Positions 1-11,976 of a DNA stretch of 64,000 nucleotides are shown here, one piece after another (position 1 is the first letter of the stretch; each line of letters begins with the position of its first letter). Origin of the DNA: Euonymus europaeus (Eukaryota > Streptophyta > Magnoliopsida > Celastrales > Celastraceae). The DNA lies in NCBI GenBank assembly GCA_963580455.1, contig OY756964.1:4960001-5024000 (forward strand), written 5' to 3'. Under the pieces are notes generated by a model. The model was not told where the DNA came from. It did not search any database and was given only the letters and a program-made list of their open reading frames with translations. Position numbers and translations under genes: made by a program.

Positions 1-1250
1 CCAAGATTGTATAGATAAAACAGTTGATCATATGATTGGAGGAAACTTTGGATAATGCGCGTGGATACCATAATTCTAATAATTTTAGTGGGATCTGGAA
101 AGTGCAAGACCTTGAGATCTTCTCATCATGATTGATTGCCCACAAAGAAGTATTTTTTTTATATAATTTATTTCTTTGTCCATTCCCTTTATCTTTTTTT
201 GGGTTTTGAGGAGGAAACTTCTCATTGGCTTCATCTGTATATCAAAAACTGTGAAACCCACACAGAGTTGGATGATGGAAATTAAATGGATAATATCTTC
301 ATTTTTTATAATTTTAAAAAGCATCACTGACTAACATGTTTTTGGGATAAGGGCATTCATTACAAGCATGGGGATGGTCTTTTGTTTTGTCTTGGTTTTG
401 GGGGCTAGTTTCATATCTGTTATTAAATTATTTTTCAATTTAATTTCGTCCCTCAATTATCATATCACTAGAATTATTCCAAGGCCGAAAAAAAAAATCC
501 AAAGACTTGTCGAAAAAATTCGTATCCACCATATGTTACAGAAGTGAATGTAGGTTACTAAACCATTAGAAACGAAGGGAGTATTATGTAATAGTCAAGA
601 TATTATCCGCTTTAGTACAAATATCTATTAAATGCGTCTTTTAAGTGTTGCTCAATCTTGTAAACTACATAGTTGCTATTTATTAAATTCAATGTGGAAT
701 ATTTTATGGTTTCATCTCCCTCCACACCCACCCACACACCCACCCTGATTTCATCACCACAACTCAACTTACTAAAGAAAATTATAAGATATTTTGTGTT
801 GTCACGTATGTATGTCTCATTTATAGCAAAATATGTATGTGGTCAAGACCTGCTTTTATAACGACCTCCATATGTTAATAAAAAATACTAATAATTAATA
901 AAAAGAGAAAAATAATTAGAAATCAGAAAAACAAGCAGCGGTATTCTTAACTTCAGTTGGCGCCAAAGTAATTGATGGTGGTAATGCACTAATTACATAC
1001 ATATCTATCTATCTATATGTATATGTATATATGCGTGTGGATATAAAGCAATGCTAGGATCTCAAAAATTGTCTTCCATTTATATCCCTAATACATGTGG
1101 CATCTGCCTCATATTCATTGATTCTGAACTCTAATATTTGAGATGGATGTGGGTTAAAACAGGAATGAAAAATGGGGAACGAGCAATTTTCATAAATGTA
1201 GACCAATGGATAAATGGAGCCTATCCACTGAATCCTGTTTGTTCTTGGTT
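1..1250. other. AT-rich intergenic DNA left of NXD1
   Basis: No coding region with plausible splice sites or family similarity was seen on either strand. The stretch holds short homopolymers and a small TATC/TATG-rich microsatellite near 1000-1040. The right part is presumably the NXD1 promoter. Confidence 0.6.
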
Positions 1251-1889
1251 TCTTGCTTAGCTCACTCCCGCTCCTTCTCTGTCGGCTTCCTCCTCTTCTC
1301 TTCTCTTTACCTCTCTTCTCTCCTTTAAAGTCCGAAACTTTCACTCACTCTCACACAAACCATACTGAATTCTCTTTCGGGTCTCATTTATTCTCTCTTT
1401 TTTCCACAAATTCCCATGAAAAAAGCTTTAGTCATTTCTTGTGGAAACTGGGTTTCTGTTTGATGCGGCTTTACTGGATTTTTAGTTCTCATTAGTAAAG
1501 GTTGGTGGCAAATGGGTTCTTATATCTTCGTGTTTAATGTAGACTCTTTATTGATTCTTTGAAAGAATTTCTTTCATCCTTAATCTTTATGTCCGCAATG
1601 GCGTTTTTTTTTTTTGGGTTTAGGGACGTTAACATAGGTCTTTGACTCCGAAGAGAAACTTCTAATTTTCTTCAATTTCAGCAAATTAGTGTATTAGTCT
1701 CTGCCATATACCTTCAGACTCTGTATTTCTTCAGATGGCTCTTATAGTGACTGAAGATTGCAATTATAGCCCAATGCAGATCTGTTGTCCTGTTAATGAT
1801 CTATAGAACCTTTTTCAATCAAGTGAAAAAAATAATATCTGTTGTTTTCTTGTCAGGGAAATCTTATATCTGGAGTAATTGAAGAAGAC
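1250..1889 (+). promoter_or_regulatory. NXD1 5' leader, probably with a leader intron
   Basis: A C/T-rich stretch typical of plant 5' leaders starts near 1255 and runs to about 1470. The NXD1 start codon at 1890 lies 33 bases after a good 3' splice site (pyrimidine tract then CTTGTCAG ending at 1856). This suggests that the leader is split by an intron of roughly 350 bases. The leader donor and the transcription start are not resolved from sequence. Confidence 0.45.
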
Positions 1890-4846
1890 ATGGAATTTGC
1901 TGAAACAAATCTTTCATCCGGCTATCAGAAGCCTCCATGGTTGTTCAAGGGCAGGCAAGTATATCTAAAACCCTTGAATGTCTTTTCTTCATGTATTTTA
2001 TTCCCATTATTTTAACTAATTAAAAATAGTTTCGTTTTCCATTCAAGTGCATTCTACCAGCTCCATCTTGTGAAATCAGAAACCGCTCGTGCCTTCATCC
2101 CAAAAGAGTGCAGATTAGTTGAAGCTTTTGGGTACACATTGTTTCTATCTTGACATTTTAAGAGGGATTAGAGTTAAAACTTAACAATTTTCCACTTATT
2201 AGTCAATGCTTTTCACTCTATAGATATACTTTAGGAGGGTTTTTTCTTGCCAGCTACGATCACAGTCCAGCTGGGATCTTCGATGAGGTAGTTTCTAAAG
2301 GCTTTGGGTATATCTCGTGTTTGTTTCTTCTTTGAGCTAATTGATCAAGCATTGCTTTAACAGAGTAGAGTTCTCTCTTGCAGCTTGTTGTGGTTGCAGG
2401 AATTGTCTGGAATCCCCCTACATCTTGCGCGTACGTTACCCTTTTTTCGATCTTTTTTTTAACAATGGATTATGAGTAAGAGATATGCATGAACGCGCAT
2501 CTAGTAGCTTGTGAAAATACCAACCTAGTTCTCAGTTTCATGAAATTTGACTGAAGTTGGCAAGAGTGAATTTTATAATGAAAATAAAGAATTAAAGATG
2601 GATACTATACTTGATTTATCTATTAAATAATATCTCGATTAATTAATAAAATTTCACTGTCCTAAGGATATTAATTTGTAGAGGTTTGATTGTAGGTGTC
2701 TCAACTTCCGTTAGACTTCAGTTAATCAACTTGCAAGTTGTATCTTTTAGCAGCACTTATTAATAAATAATAAGTTTTATCCTAAAGTAACCAAATCTTA
2801 AAAAGGCCATGGTCCCCTTTTGTTTATTATTTTTTCTTTACAAGTTGCCTTGGCTTCACAACTTGGTCAATTTGGTGTTGTTTAATGATGGGGAGTCGGA
2901 TTCATGTACCCAGTAAACTATTACTGCAAGTTCCCATATTAAGCAAAAGCACCTGGTTTTTTTTTCTTCTTTCCCACCTAGTAGGCCTAAATGCTTTGTA
3001 TCTTTAAATGCTCACTTGCCCTTGCTTTTCCCCTCATTTTTTTGGTCATGATTATAAGAGGATTGTCTGTGTAAGAATGGAAATTTAATAACTTGGTATG
3101 CAGAAGACAAAAAAATGGTTTTGTTGGGGTAAAGAAGTTCCCATCTATTTCATTTTTCCAAGTAGTTCTCTTTGGTATCAGATGGGCAGCAAGAGTGCTT
3201 GTGAGTAGCAATGACGCTTGTGATCATGGACGAAAGGTAGGAGGCTGCCAATCCTTATTCTAAAATGCGACTTGAAATTGCAGATAAACTCTTAGTGATT
3301 ATTCATAGTGATAAACAGTAGAAGTGCATTGACTATGACCTCAACTCACATTGCTCTTGCTTGGCTTATCGCTTGCAGGATGTAGGGCTTCCAAGTCATG
3401 TTGCTAGGTTTTCGAAGGTAAACCTTTTTCTGACTTCTTCATGAATGTCTCTCAGAGTATCAGGACAAGTCATTGATATTGCAAATACCCATATTTTTCC
3501 TGAATTTAACATGCCAACTTCTGAAAAAGCGAGTCACCGTGACTCCGACGAAGCCCAAAAGCAAATATGGTGGTCTTTTAAGGTTGATCGGCATGGATGC
3601 CACACTCAGTAACCCAGAAGATAGCATGGATATTCAAGTGACAGAAATCAAGGGTGCTTCTGCAACAGATATCTGTAGTATCAACCTCACAACTCTTGGT
3701 AAGTTGGCGACACACATCCCGTCAATCACACAACCAGTGATATATGTTGTACTACGGGCAAAAAACCCTGTGCAACACAGGGCTTCCGTTTTCAATTACT
3801 GAGATAATGTTCTCTCTGGATTGCTTATAAAAAGAATTAAGTTCTCTCTGGATTGCTTATAGAAAGTTCTTTCTGGCTTCGTGTTACTTATTCGTGCTTT
3901 TGCCCACAAGCCACTTCCTACATAGATTTTCATTTCCTAATTACCGAGGTTCCATTTCCTATTATGTTGGTTAAGTTTTGACCTATCAACGGCTACCTAG
4001 TTGCTTTGCCTTATCAGTCTTCTTGTGGGTTTCAACAAGTCTGCTTGCTTCCGAGTGCTTATTAAATCCTAGATATATTATTGTACAGAGATTTTCTTTT
4101 TCTGTTCATCAGCGCTAGGATGGATGTGTCTTTTATCTATAAATATACCACTATACCGCTATACTTGATCCTGAAATAAGGGAGCATTCTGGTTCTAATT
4201 GATTTATGCTATATCTTTATCCTGGTCATGAGCTTCTTGTTGGCAGTTCCTGGGTTGAAATCAAACAAATGGATGGGGCCACAAATCAAAATTTCCCTTC
4301 CAAGTTTTAGGTACATTTCCATCAAGTTTTTGCTTAAGTTAGTCTCCGGTTTGCTTTCTGCTATAACTAACTTCTTATATTATACGCTTGTAGTGGCCAG
4401 ACAGAGTATAATCCAGACCTTTTGAAATACTCTTGCCATATGGATTGCAGGTGACTTTCTTTTTTTCTCATCTGTTTCTTATGGTGTCAAAGATTTGGCT
4501 TGATGACAATGATAATCCTAGGATTCTGCGCGTCGTAAATATTTTCAAGGTGAGTGTCATATGCAGAGTGTGTGAAATACTTTCATTGATGGAATTGTGG
4601 TACAGAGTGCGCACAGTTCAGCCGGCAAAGGTATTAGGTCCATCTCTGGGACTGATAACCGACAGAGAACAATCTCCTGAAAACCCTAATTACAAGAACA
4701 TGAGCACTATTACAAGTGGAGATGATGGAAGAGACCTCAGCATATCTGTGATGTTATCAAGGCCTATAATAGCTTTGCAGTTCAGTTGCCTAAAAATGAC
4801 AGTTGAAGCACCAGTTGTAATTTCTAACTGCTCTCAAACTTGTTGA
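1890..4846 (+). CDS. NXD1: NEOXANTHIN-DEFICIENT 1-like protein, 10 coding exons
   Basis: Exons 1890-1954, 2048-2131, 2224-2287, 2384-2430, 3182-3236, 3379-3417, 3530-3698, 4247-4310, 4394-4450 and 4606-4846 join in one frame to 294 residues plus stop. Family-typical blocks are FYQLHLVKSE (about 24-33), YTLGGFFLASYDHSPAGIFD (about 51-70), VWNPPTSCAWAARVLV and GLPSHVARFSK. NXD1/ND1 is a plastid-associated protein required for neoxanthin accumulation in Arabidopsis and tomato; it resembles acetoacetate decarboxylases, but its chemical role is not established. The start is the first ATG after the leader splice site, followed at once by the conserved N-terminus. The first intron uses a GC donor (AG|GCAAGT at 1955); only this donor restores the conserved KGSAFYQ. 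The stop lies 241 bases from the convergent SCD2 stop. Identity rests on remembered family sequence, length and block order. Confidence 0.92.
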
Positions 4847-5087
4847 TCTGTTTTATGTGCTCTGTTACAAGTGAACTGATCCAACTGTATATGTAGATGG
4901 AAAAGATTTTCTACTTCTCTATTTTTAAATTAATTATCTTAATTTTCCTTTCACAGCATCTGACTCAACAGCATTTAAGCAACGCACATCACCATTCAGG
5001 AAAAACTCAACCTAAGTTCAAGAAGGCAAGCCAACACAGATGGTAATAACTATATTATACAGTGTGGCGCAAACAACTCAAAACCTT
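4847..5087. other. Convergent 3' ends of NXD1 and SCD2
   Basis: Only 241 bases separate the two stop codons, so the 3' untranslated regions of the opposing genes probably abut or overlap. No canonical AATAAA lies in a clear position. A T-rich stretch near 4915-4950 follows the NXD1 stop. Confidence 0.5.
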
Positions 5088-8000
5088 CTATCCAGCTGAT
5101 TTCCTAGATACCAATGGGTCCTGATCGATTTCCTTGCGCGATGCTTCCCATAATCGGTGCTCAATTCCCAACTTCCTGAGCTCCATCAACCCTTGCTCAA
5201 CTAAGTAGGAAACATCAAACAACCAAAATTAGTTATTAACTTGCTCAACTAGGGATTATTAATTTTTATCATAATAATGTAACTCATAATATCATTTTAA
5301 TCAAGTATAAACTTATGATTGGGGAATAATTGACCACCCCGAGGAATGGGAATGGCAATGGCAAGAAGTGAATCCCTAGTTGTAGCATGACATTCTAAGG
5401 TATGCCCTTTCACTTGGAATGGAAGTCGCAGGGCAAACCAAACATGCAGATTGCAGTCGAGCAAGCTTAAGCACATACTATCTCCCAATGAAGTTCAATC
5501 ACTACCATTTTAAGCTTTCATGAAAGTTACTGTGATCTCTCAATGTAAATTGATGAGAGAGATTATTACCATCAACAGCATCATGAGAACTTGGCGAGTG
5601 CACACTACGGCTGATCCAAAACTCAAGTCGTTCATTGGCCATATCCTCCTCTATACCATGAGCCTTGGCCCTTCTCCAAAAATATGTGAGCCATGCCTAT
5701 GCGGGATATATACATTAATACAAAAGTCTGTTCCACATAAAAAATAAATAAAACCCATATACGGATAAACTAGGAGAAGAAAAGGCAGACCTCCTTGAAA
5801 AGTACGTCTTCAGACTCTTCTGGACTCAATTCTGAGAAAAAAACTAAAATTAAAAAATATTGCATTTTGATTATACTAATATGCTTATATCATATGACGA
5901 AATCTCTGATGCTATTTATAGATAAAAACATAACGATGCAACCCTAACTTTTCCCTCCCCTAGAGAGAGAGAGAGAACAAAAGGAAAGGATTAGTAAGAA
6001 TTCTTGCACTGGGAGACAATTTAAGCATGTCTTAGCATTTTTTACATAACTTCCTGCTCAAATATCAGATTGACCATAGATGGAAATCAAGAAGTTTGAT
6101 TTTGGTAAAGAATATTACTTTAAGGATATGTCTATCACCTTTGTATCTTTATTTTACAAGGTAGTAAATTACACAGACAAAGTGCAGTCCCAAACCTATA
6201 TATTAACTTACCAAACGCCTCCATAAACTTTGGATCTCTTGGTGATTTGATTTCTGCACATGAATTTCAAAAATGGCAGAGTCGAGTGCCATGAGTGGGT
6301 AAAGACAATATAGATGCAAATACTCTTACAATAATTAAGAACATCCAGATATACTACCAAGTTTACAAAGCATACCTGAGGACACTCGAACAGAGTTTGC
6401 CCGTCGCTGTTGGGCCAATGCAAGAACAATAGCATCCTCAAGCTTCATAATTTCAACAATACAATATTATGTAGGTTCCAGGAGTTTCCAAAAAAAGATT
6501 CAGAAGAATATTAATTGAATGGCTAAAGAAGATAATGCAAAAACAAACAATTACTTCACATAATGCCTAAATTTCAAGTTTGTACTTTGTAGACCATAAT
6601 AATAAACTATAAAGACCTAAAACAAGTAATTCATAAAAGACCTTCAATGACGCCAGCTCCTTCAAACCCATTTCAACCGAAAGCATACTCTCAATATTGC
6701 CTTCACCCGTTAGATCACTCGAGTCCAGAAGTGTGCTCCTCTTCTCATTGTCTTCACCATCTGCTAAGATGAAAGTGTTACTGTGTTAAAACAAGGTAAA
6801 TGTCTAATCCATACGAGAATACATGCCAATACAATAATAATAATAGAAACAACATGTCACCCAATGAGAATGTCAATATTAATAATCAGAGGTAATTACT
6901 AACCTTTTTCCCAACATTCTTCCTTGGCTTTTTGTCCAGCAGATATGACAATCTCAAATGGAAGTGGAGCCAAAGATGACCAGTACTCATACTTTGATAC
7001 AGCAACATCCGCACAGAAACCTGCAAATCTTAAAAGACTATGCATTCATGAGAGTTAAAAGACTATGCATTCATGAGAGTTATCATTGAAGGATAAAATG
7101 TATATTATGAGCTTTTGAAAACAAACACTAACGAGTATCATGCAAAAAGAAAAATGTTGATCAACTCAAGAACTAGAACACCAACATAAATGCGCAGTGG
7201 TTGGACATCCAAGTTGCATGCTCTAAAATTGTTCATAATAGAATTTATACATAGAGAGTTGAAAACCAGGCTAGTTCATCAGTAAATGCCCTAGCAATTG
7301 CCCCCAACTAATAAAGAAAAACTAAAGCCAACAAAACTGCAGCAGTAAGGAAAATATATGGGGCGGTGGGTGGGGGGTGGCGGCGAAAGAAAAAAATTTG
7401 TAAACATATCTTGCAGTAGATTACCATATTTTGCAGCTAAACCCCAGTAGCGCGCAAGCCAACACCTTTTAAGAACTACTTCTTCCTGAAAAACAAATCA
7501 AGTCAATGATTAATATTTAAGACTGCCAGCAGCGTGCTTAAAGCACAAAAGTATGCACCATCTCTTTCTGTGACAATATCATTCGTTGAGTCATTGAGCG
7601 AAGTGATTTAACTTCAGATTCTGCCCCACGAAGCTGATGCACAACGACTGCAGCTTCATCTTTTGCAATCTGATTCAAGCAAGAAATTAAAGTATCAACA
7701 TGAGTCAGTGGCAGCGGAGAAACTCACAAGCAAAATTATTAGGTTAAAGAAGCGTGAGAATAGAGTGTGTACGACCACCTCATATTTACATACATACCTC
7801 CACTTCAGACTTAAGAGATGCAACTTCTTTATCTACTGTGCTACTTTGCTTTGCATCCTTAAGGGCGGCCTACAGGAGAAGAAAACAAAGAAAATCATAG
7901 AAGCCTAGTTCTTTGTTTCATTGAAGGAAAGAAGACAATACAAAACATTATATCCAATAATCAAACAATTCCTATTTGATTGCATAATCAAGTCATTTAC

Positions 8001-9730
8001 CTCCCTTTGACGCAATGCAGCTTCCTTTCTGCAATAAGGAAAAAGGTGTCAACGTAAACTTCAAGCAGAGGGAGGGGAGATAAACAGGTACCAGGATCAC
8101 TTACCTGCTCAATAGTTTAGCTTCCAAAGACACACCTTCTCCAAGAGCAGCAACCTAACAACAAGAGAGGGGCAGCATGGTTTATATGGGGACATTCCCC
8201 GAGGAATAGGACATATTTAGGAAATAAATACTTTTTAGCAAGAAAAATGCTGTCTGTTCCAGCATCTCAGCAGCAACTACACAGTAGCTGAAATCCACAG
8301 GGAATAATATCATTACAAGCTTAGTCGGATAAAACCATGCATAGTTGACGCGTGATACAAGAATGAGTATTGCAGATGAAGTTTGCATCCCAAATTAAAC
8401 TTTCTAACTAACAATAATATCTACAACACGGACACCATCTTCCATTATTAAACTAGCAACTACCTGTTTTTCAAGCTCCCTAACTCTGGCTTCAGCTTCT
8501 TTAGATCTCTCATCTTCAACCCTGAGCTGTACGAGAAATACACAGAGTATTTTAAAATGATGAAGAGAAAGGGCATACAAGGCAACTACTGAGTTTCCTT
8601 TAAACTTCAAAGATTGAAAACGGTAAACCTTTTCAAGAAGATTCTCATTTTCGTCTTGTAATGTGTCGCGCTGCCGGATAAGTTCAGTTGTCGTCAGTTT
8701 CACAAGAAATTCACGAGTTTTTCAGGAAGAAACATGTTCAAAGTCAACCAGTATGGCAATGCTCATTTAAATGTTATGCAATCACATACTTCATCAAGAA
8801 GTGCAGAGGCATATCTTCCATGTCCATTGTCTTTTGAGTTCAACTGTCCAACATCGGATAACAATCTGTAGTTCATCCACACATCCGATTTCATAAATTG
8901 TAAAACCAAAAAACTATTCCTAGCGAGAGCAAAATCCAAGCCAACCTAAATAATTAACTTCATCGATGACATGAACAAAGCTCAAAAACATTTAGCCATT
9001 CTAGTACTTCCATAAAAACAAACGATAACTTGATTACCTTCTATCTTTTTCTCGACTGATAGGAGGATCTATAGGTGGCATGGAAACTGGAGTCCTCACG
9101 GACGCTCTACTAGGAGGCATAGGAGGTGGTGCTCCGGTACGAAGAGAGGTTGTTGCCCTTCCAGCAGATGTGGAACGAACCGACGGTGTTTCCTCCGCAG
9201 AAATCCTTGCTAACTAATAAAAAAGTAGTACATCCAAATTAAATCAATTTACTTTGAATTCTCTTTGAATCAATGAAAAACAGAGTTTATTTTCACAATG
9301 CCGAAAGAGCAACATTGTTTTCACGTCAAAAATCAAACAAGATCCAATAGCATCCAACGAATCAGAGTTAAAGTAAAACAAAACAATCACAACTCACCGC
9401 CGGCGAAGGAGATCTATTGATCCTCGCAGAGGAAACCGCAGGCTTACTCGTAGCACTACTACCAGAGTTCATGTTGTTCCTCGCGAGAGACATAGGAGGA
9501 GGCGCAATGTACCGGAACCCCAGGTCGCCACTGTCTTCGTCGTCGTCGTCATAAGTAGTCTGAGAGGCCATGACCTGAGCAAGACGTTGGGCAGCCGCCT
9601 TGGCAGCGAAGTTCTGAGTGCGCTTGACGGAGGAGAGGCCAGTGACGGAGGAAGACTGCGAAAGGTGGTGAGTTGGAGACATTGCCGGAGTGGAAGTGGC
9701 AGTAGGGTTGAGCCGTGCTCGCTGCTTCAT
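5088..9730 (-). CDS. SCD2: SCD2-type coiled-coil protein, 17 coding exons
   Basis: Exons from 5' to 3': 9730-9398, 9213-9038, 8865-8790, 8670-8629, 8526-8464, 8154-8105, 8028-8001, 7869-7798, 7669-7559, 7485-7425, 7020-6904, 6760-6642, 6442-6376, 6253-6212, 5831-5791, 5696-5570 and 5200-5088. They join to 545 residues plus stop. Residues 1-195 are Ser/Pro/Thr-rich and probably disordered, with an acidic DDDDED stretch and GFRYIAPPP. Residues 196-317 are heptad-rich coiled coil ([23 protein letters not shown]). The conserved C-terminal block carries [54 protein letters not shown] and a [11 protein letters not shown] tail. STOMATAL CYTOKINESIS DEFECTIVE 2 acts with SCD1 in clathrin-associated membrane traffic and cytokinesis in Arabidopsis. 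The start is the first ATG of the exon reading MKQRARLNP. Exon 7 is only 28 bases. The exon 4 acceptor was placed at CGGCAG because the open frame upstream of it has no usable AG. Confidence 0.92.
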
Positions 9731-11976
9731 CGCGGAACAAAACCGAACTCCCCTGTCGGTTCCGGTCCTTATGAAAGTGAAATGAAGAAGTGAGACTGTA
9801 GATCTTCGCGTGAATAAAGCGAAAAACACGACACAGAAACACGGCTTTTGGAGGCAACGATACGGACATACAACTTTCAGACTCTTCCTTTCCCTATAAA
9901 TACGAGGAAACACTATTGTCTCTTTTTAATAAATAAATAAATAAAATTGGTATGCTTTTTCAATTTTAAGTAAGGAATTTTGGAAAATTAAACTGCATTT
10001 AAGGTAAGAAAACAAAAAATTTGTTTCATTATTGATGTCTTATTTTATTACAATGAAGATTATCTACCGGGTAATTATCACATCTGTATCCTTTGTAAAA
10101 GTCAAATAGTTAAATATTAATTAGGGGTTTAGGACGTCATCAACCTCGGAAGATTCAGAATATAAATACATATTATTTTTTGAAAGGATTGAAGATGATT
10201 TGCTAGTTGCTACTTATTTATATTAAAATTACTGGGATATCCACCATACCAATACAAGAACCAGATCACTATATCTATAGTTAAATTTTTGTTTTTGTTG
10301 GGTTATTAGTCGTCACAATAATCACCCACTTGGAATGCTATTTAGGAAATGTGAAAGTTTTCAATTTTGATGATTGGTTCCCTCGGAACAACTCCAACCC
10401 AAATACGTAAAATTGAGAATATACAATTTTAAATAGTGATTTTTTAGTGAGTGATAATTTTTTGTCCTCTCTAAATTGGTTGGATCATAGGTGAAATGAT
10501 TTACTTCATGCATGCTCCATTTGGCCAGGGGACTAAGTGTACTAATATATTTTTTTCCCCCGAATTTATATTCAAATCAAATAGCTATCTAGAGTCAAAA
10601 TATAACAGGTTGAAATAAAGTTATTGTTGCCCATTAAAGACCTCAATGAATATATACCCAATTAGAATTACTGAATTAGAAAGAAACGAACCGCTGAGAA
10701 CACCCTCATACTAATAATACCATGCACACTTCTATTACAATTCCCACGACAACGATGTGAACTCGCAGAGGCTTTCAATTCTTTCTTAGGTGTCGGCTAC
10801 GTCACCTAAAAAATGGACAAAAAACATGTAAATTCTTCTCCTTAGTTCCTTCAATTTTGTGGTCCAATCACCCAATTTCGTTAACTGAATCTATCGGAGG
10901 AAGCCGCATGGGGTTTGCTTGTAAAATTTTTACAACAGGATCAGCGTAAAAATTATGATTACATATTTATTATCTCAAAACAAAAAACCAAATTCATATA
11001 AAAAGAAACGTTGTTTTGAGTTTGTTTATATTCAGCTATCTAAAATTATTTTCCATGTCCTTATTGTGATGTTTAATTTAAATTTTAGTTAGGACAAAAA
11101 TATTCGATTAAACTCGTAATCTCGATCAGAATAAAATACCCAATATATCCATCTGCTGTAAGGAGTGGCCCACATAAAGTTTTAAACGCCTGAAATTAGG
11201 ACCCAAAAGAGTGTGTATTTCCAGTTCTGGGCAATTCGATATTCACAGTAACTTGTATGTTTTTTTTTTTGATAAAGCAAAGAAGTAACTTCTATGATTG
11301 ACACCTCCACTCTCTTGGTTTCTTCTCACTCTCTGGTTGATTGAGAATATTTATAGACATTCTCGGACATCAATTTCTTTCTCTCTGTCAAAATCGGCTG
11401 AATTTAGGGTTGATTGGAAGGAAAAAAGAGATCAATGCACGTCTTCGAGCATCTAATCCACAAATAATACGGAATGCTTGTTTCACCCAAGGAAGCATTC
11501 AAAAATGGAGCGGAAATATAACCCCCACAAGACAACCAGAACCCGCCTACACTAAAAACCCTCGTACGAATAACTTTCCAATCCAGTCTAGGAACACAAA
11601 ATTTCATTGACACCGCCATTCCTCTCTTCATCCACCACTCATCGACCACCACTACACCCCTGAATTCTCGTTCAAGGTGTTTCGCCCCACGAGCTTTCGG
11701 CAGTATGCCTCCATTCAATTTAATCTCTTAATCACGTTTCAGACCACAACTAAAAACTTTGGATAACCTAGGTAAGGTCTTCCAAGTGTTACTTGCCCCA
11801 CTCTTTCACCCAATCTGGTTATTAGGGGGTGAAAAGAAACTATAAGTTAGACCAAGAGTTCTCTGACTCAGCTTATCCCAGAGAGCACTCGTTGGTTACT
11901 TCTTAATTTAAATGTGAAATTTTGATTTTACGTTTATTGGGTCTTAATTTACCGAAAAAGGTCAAGATGATGGTAA
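9731..11976. other. Intergenic DNA between the SCD2 start and the CPL3 3' end
   Basis: No supported gene. The first few hundred bases are the SCD2 promoter and leader, and the part beside 11976 is CPL3 3' untranslated sequence. A GC-richer patch at about 11400-11720 is open on the minus strand for 104 codons but matches no family I know and has no ATG-plus-splice logic. Confidence 0.55.

Noticed and set aside
8671..8703. Open frame reading [11 protein letters not shown] upstream of SCD2 exon 4
   Set aside because: It has no upstream AG acceptor at a workable distance. Starting the exon at CGGCAG|CGC keeps phase and gives the family-like [18 protein letters not shown].
11404..11718. 104-codon minus-strand open frame
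   Set aside because: It has no ATG in a plausible context, no family similarity and no splice partners, and it lies in the region downstream of CPL3.
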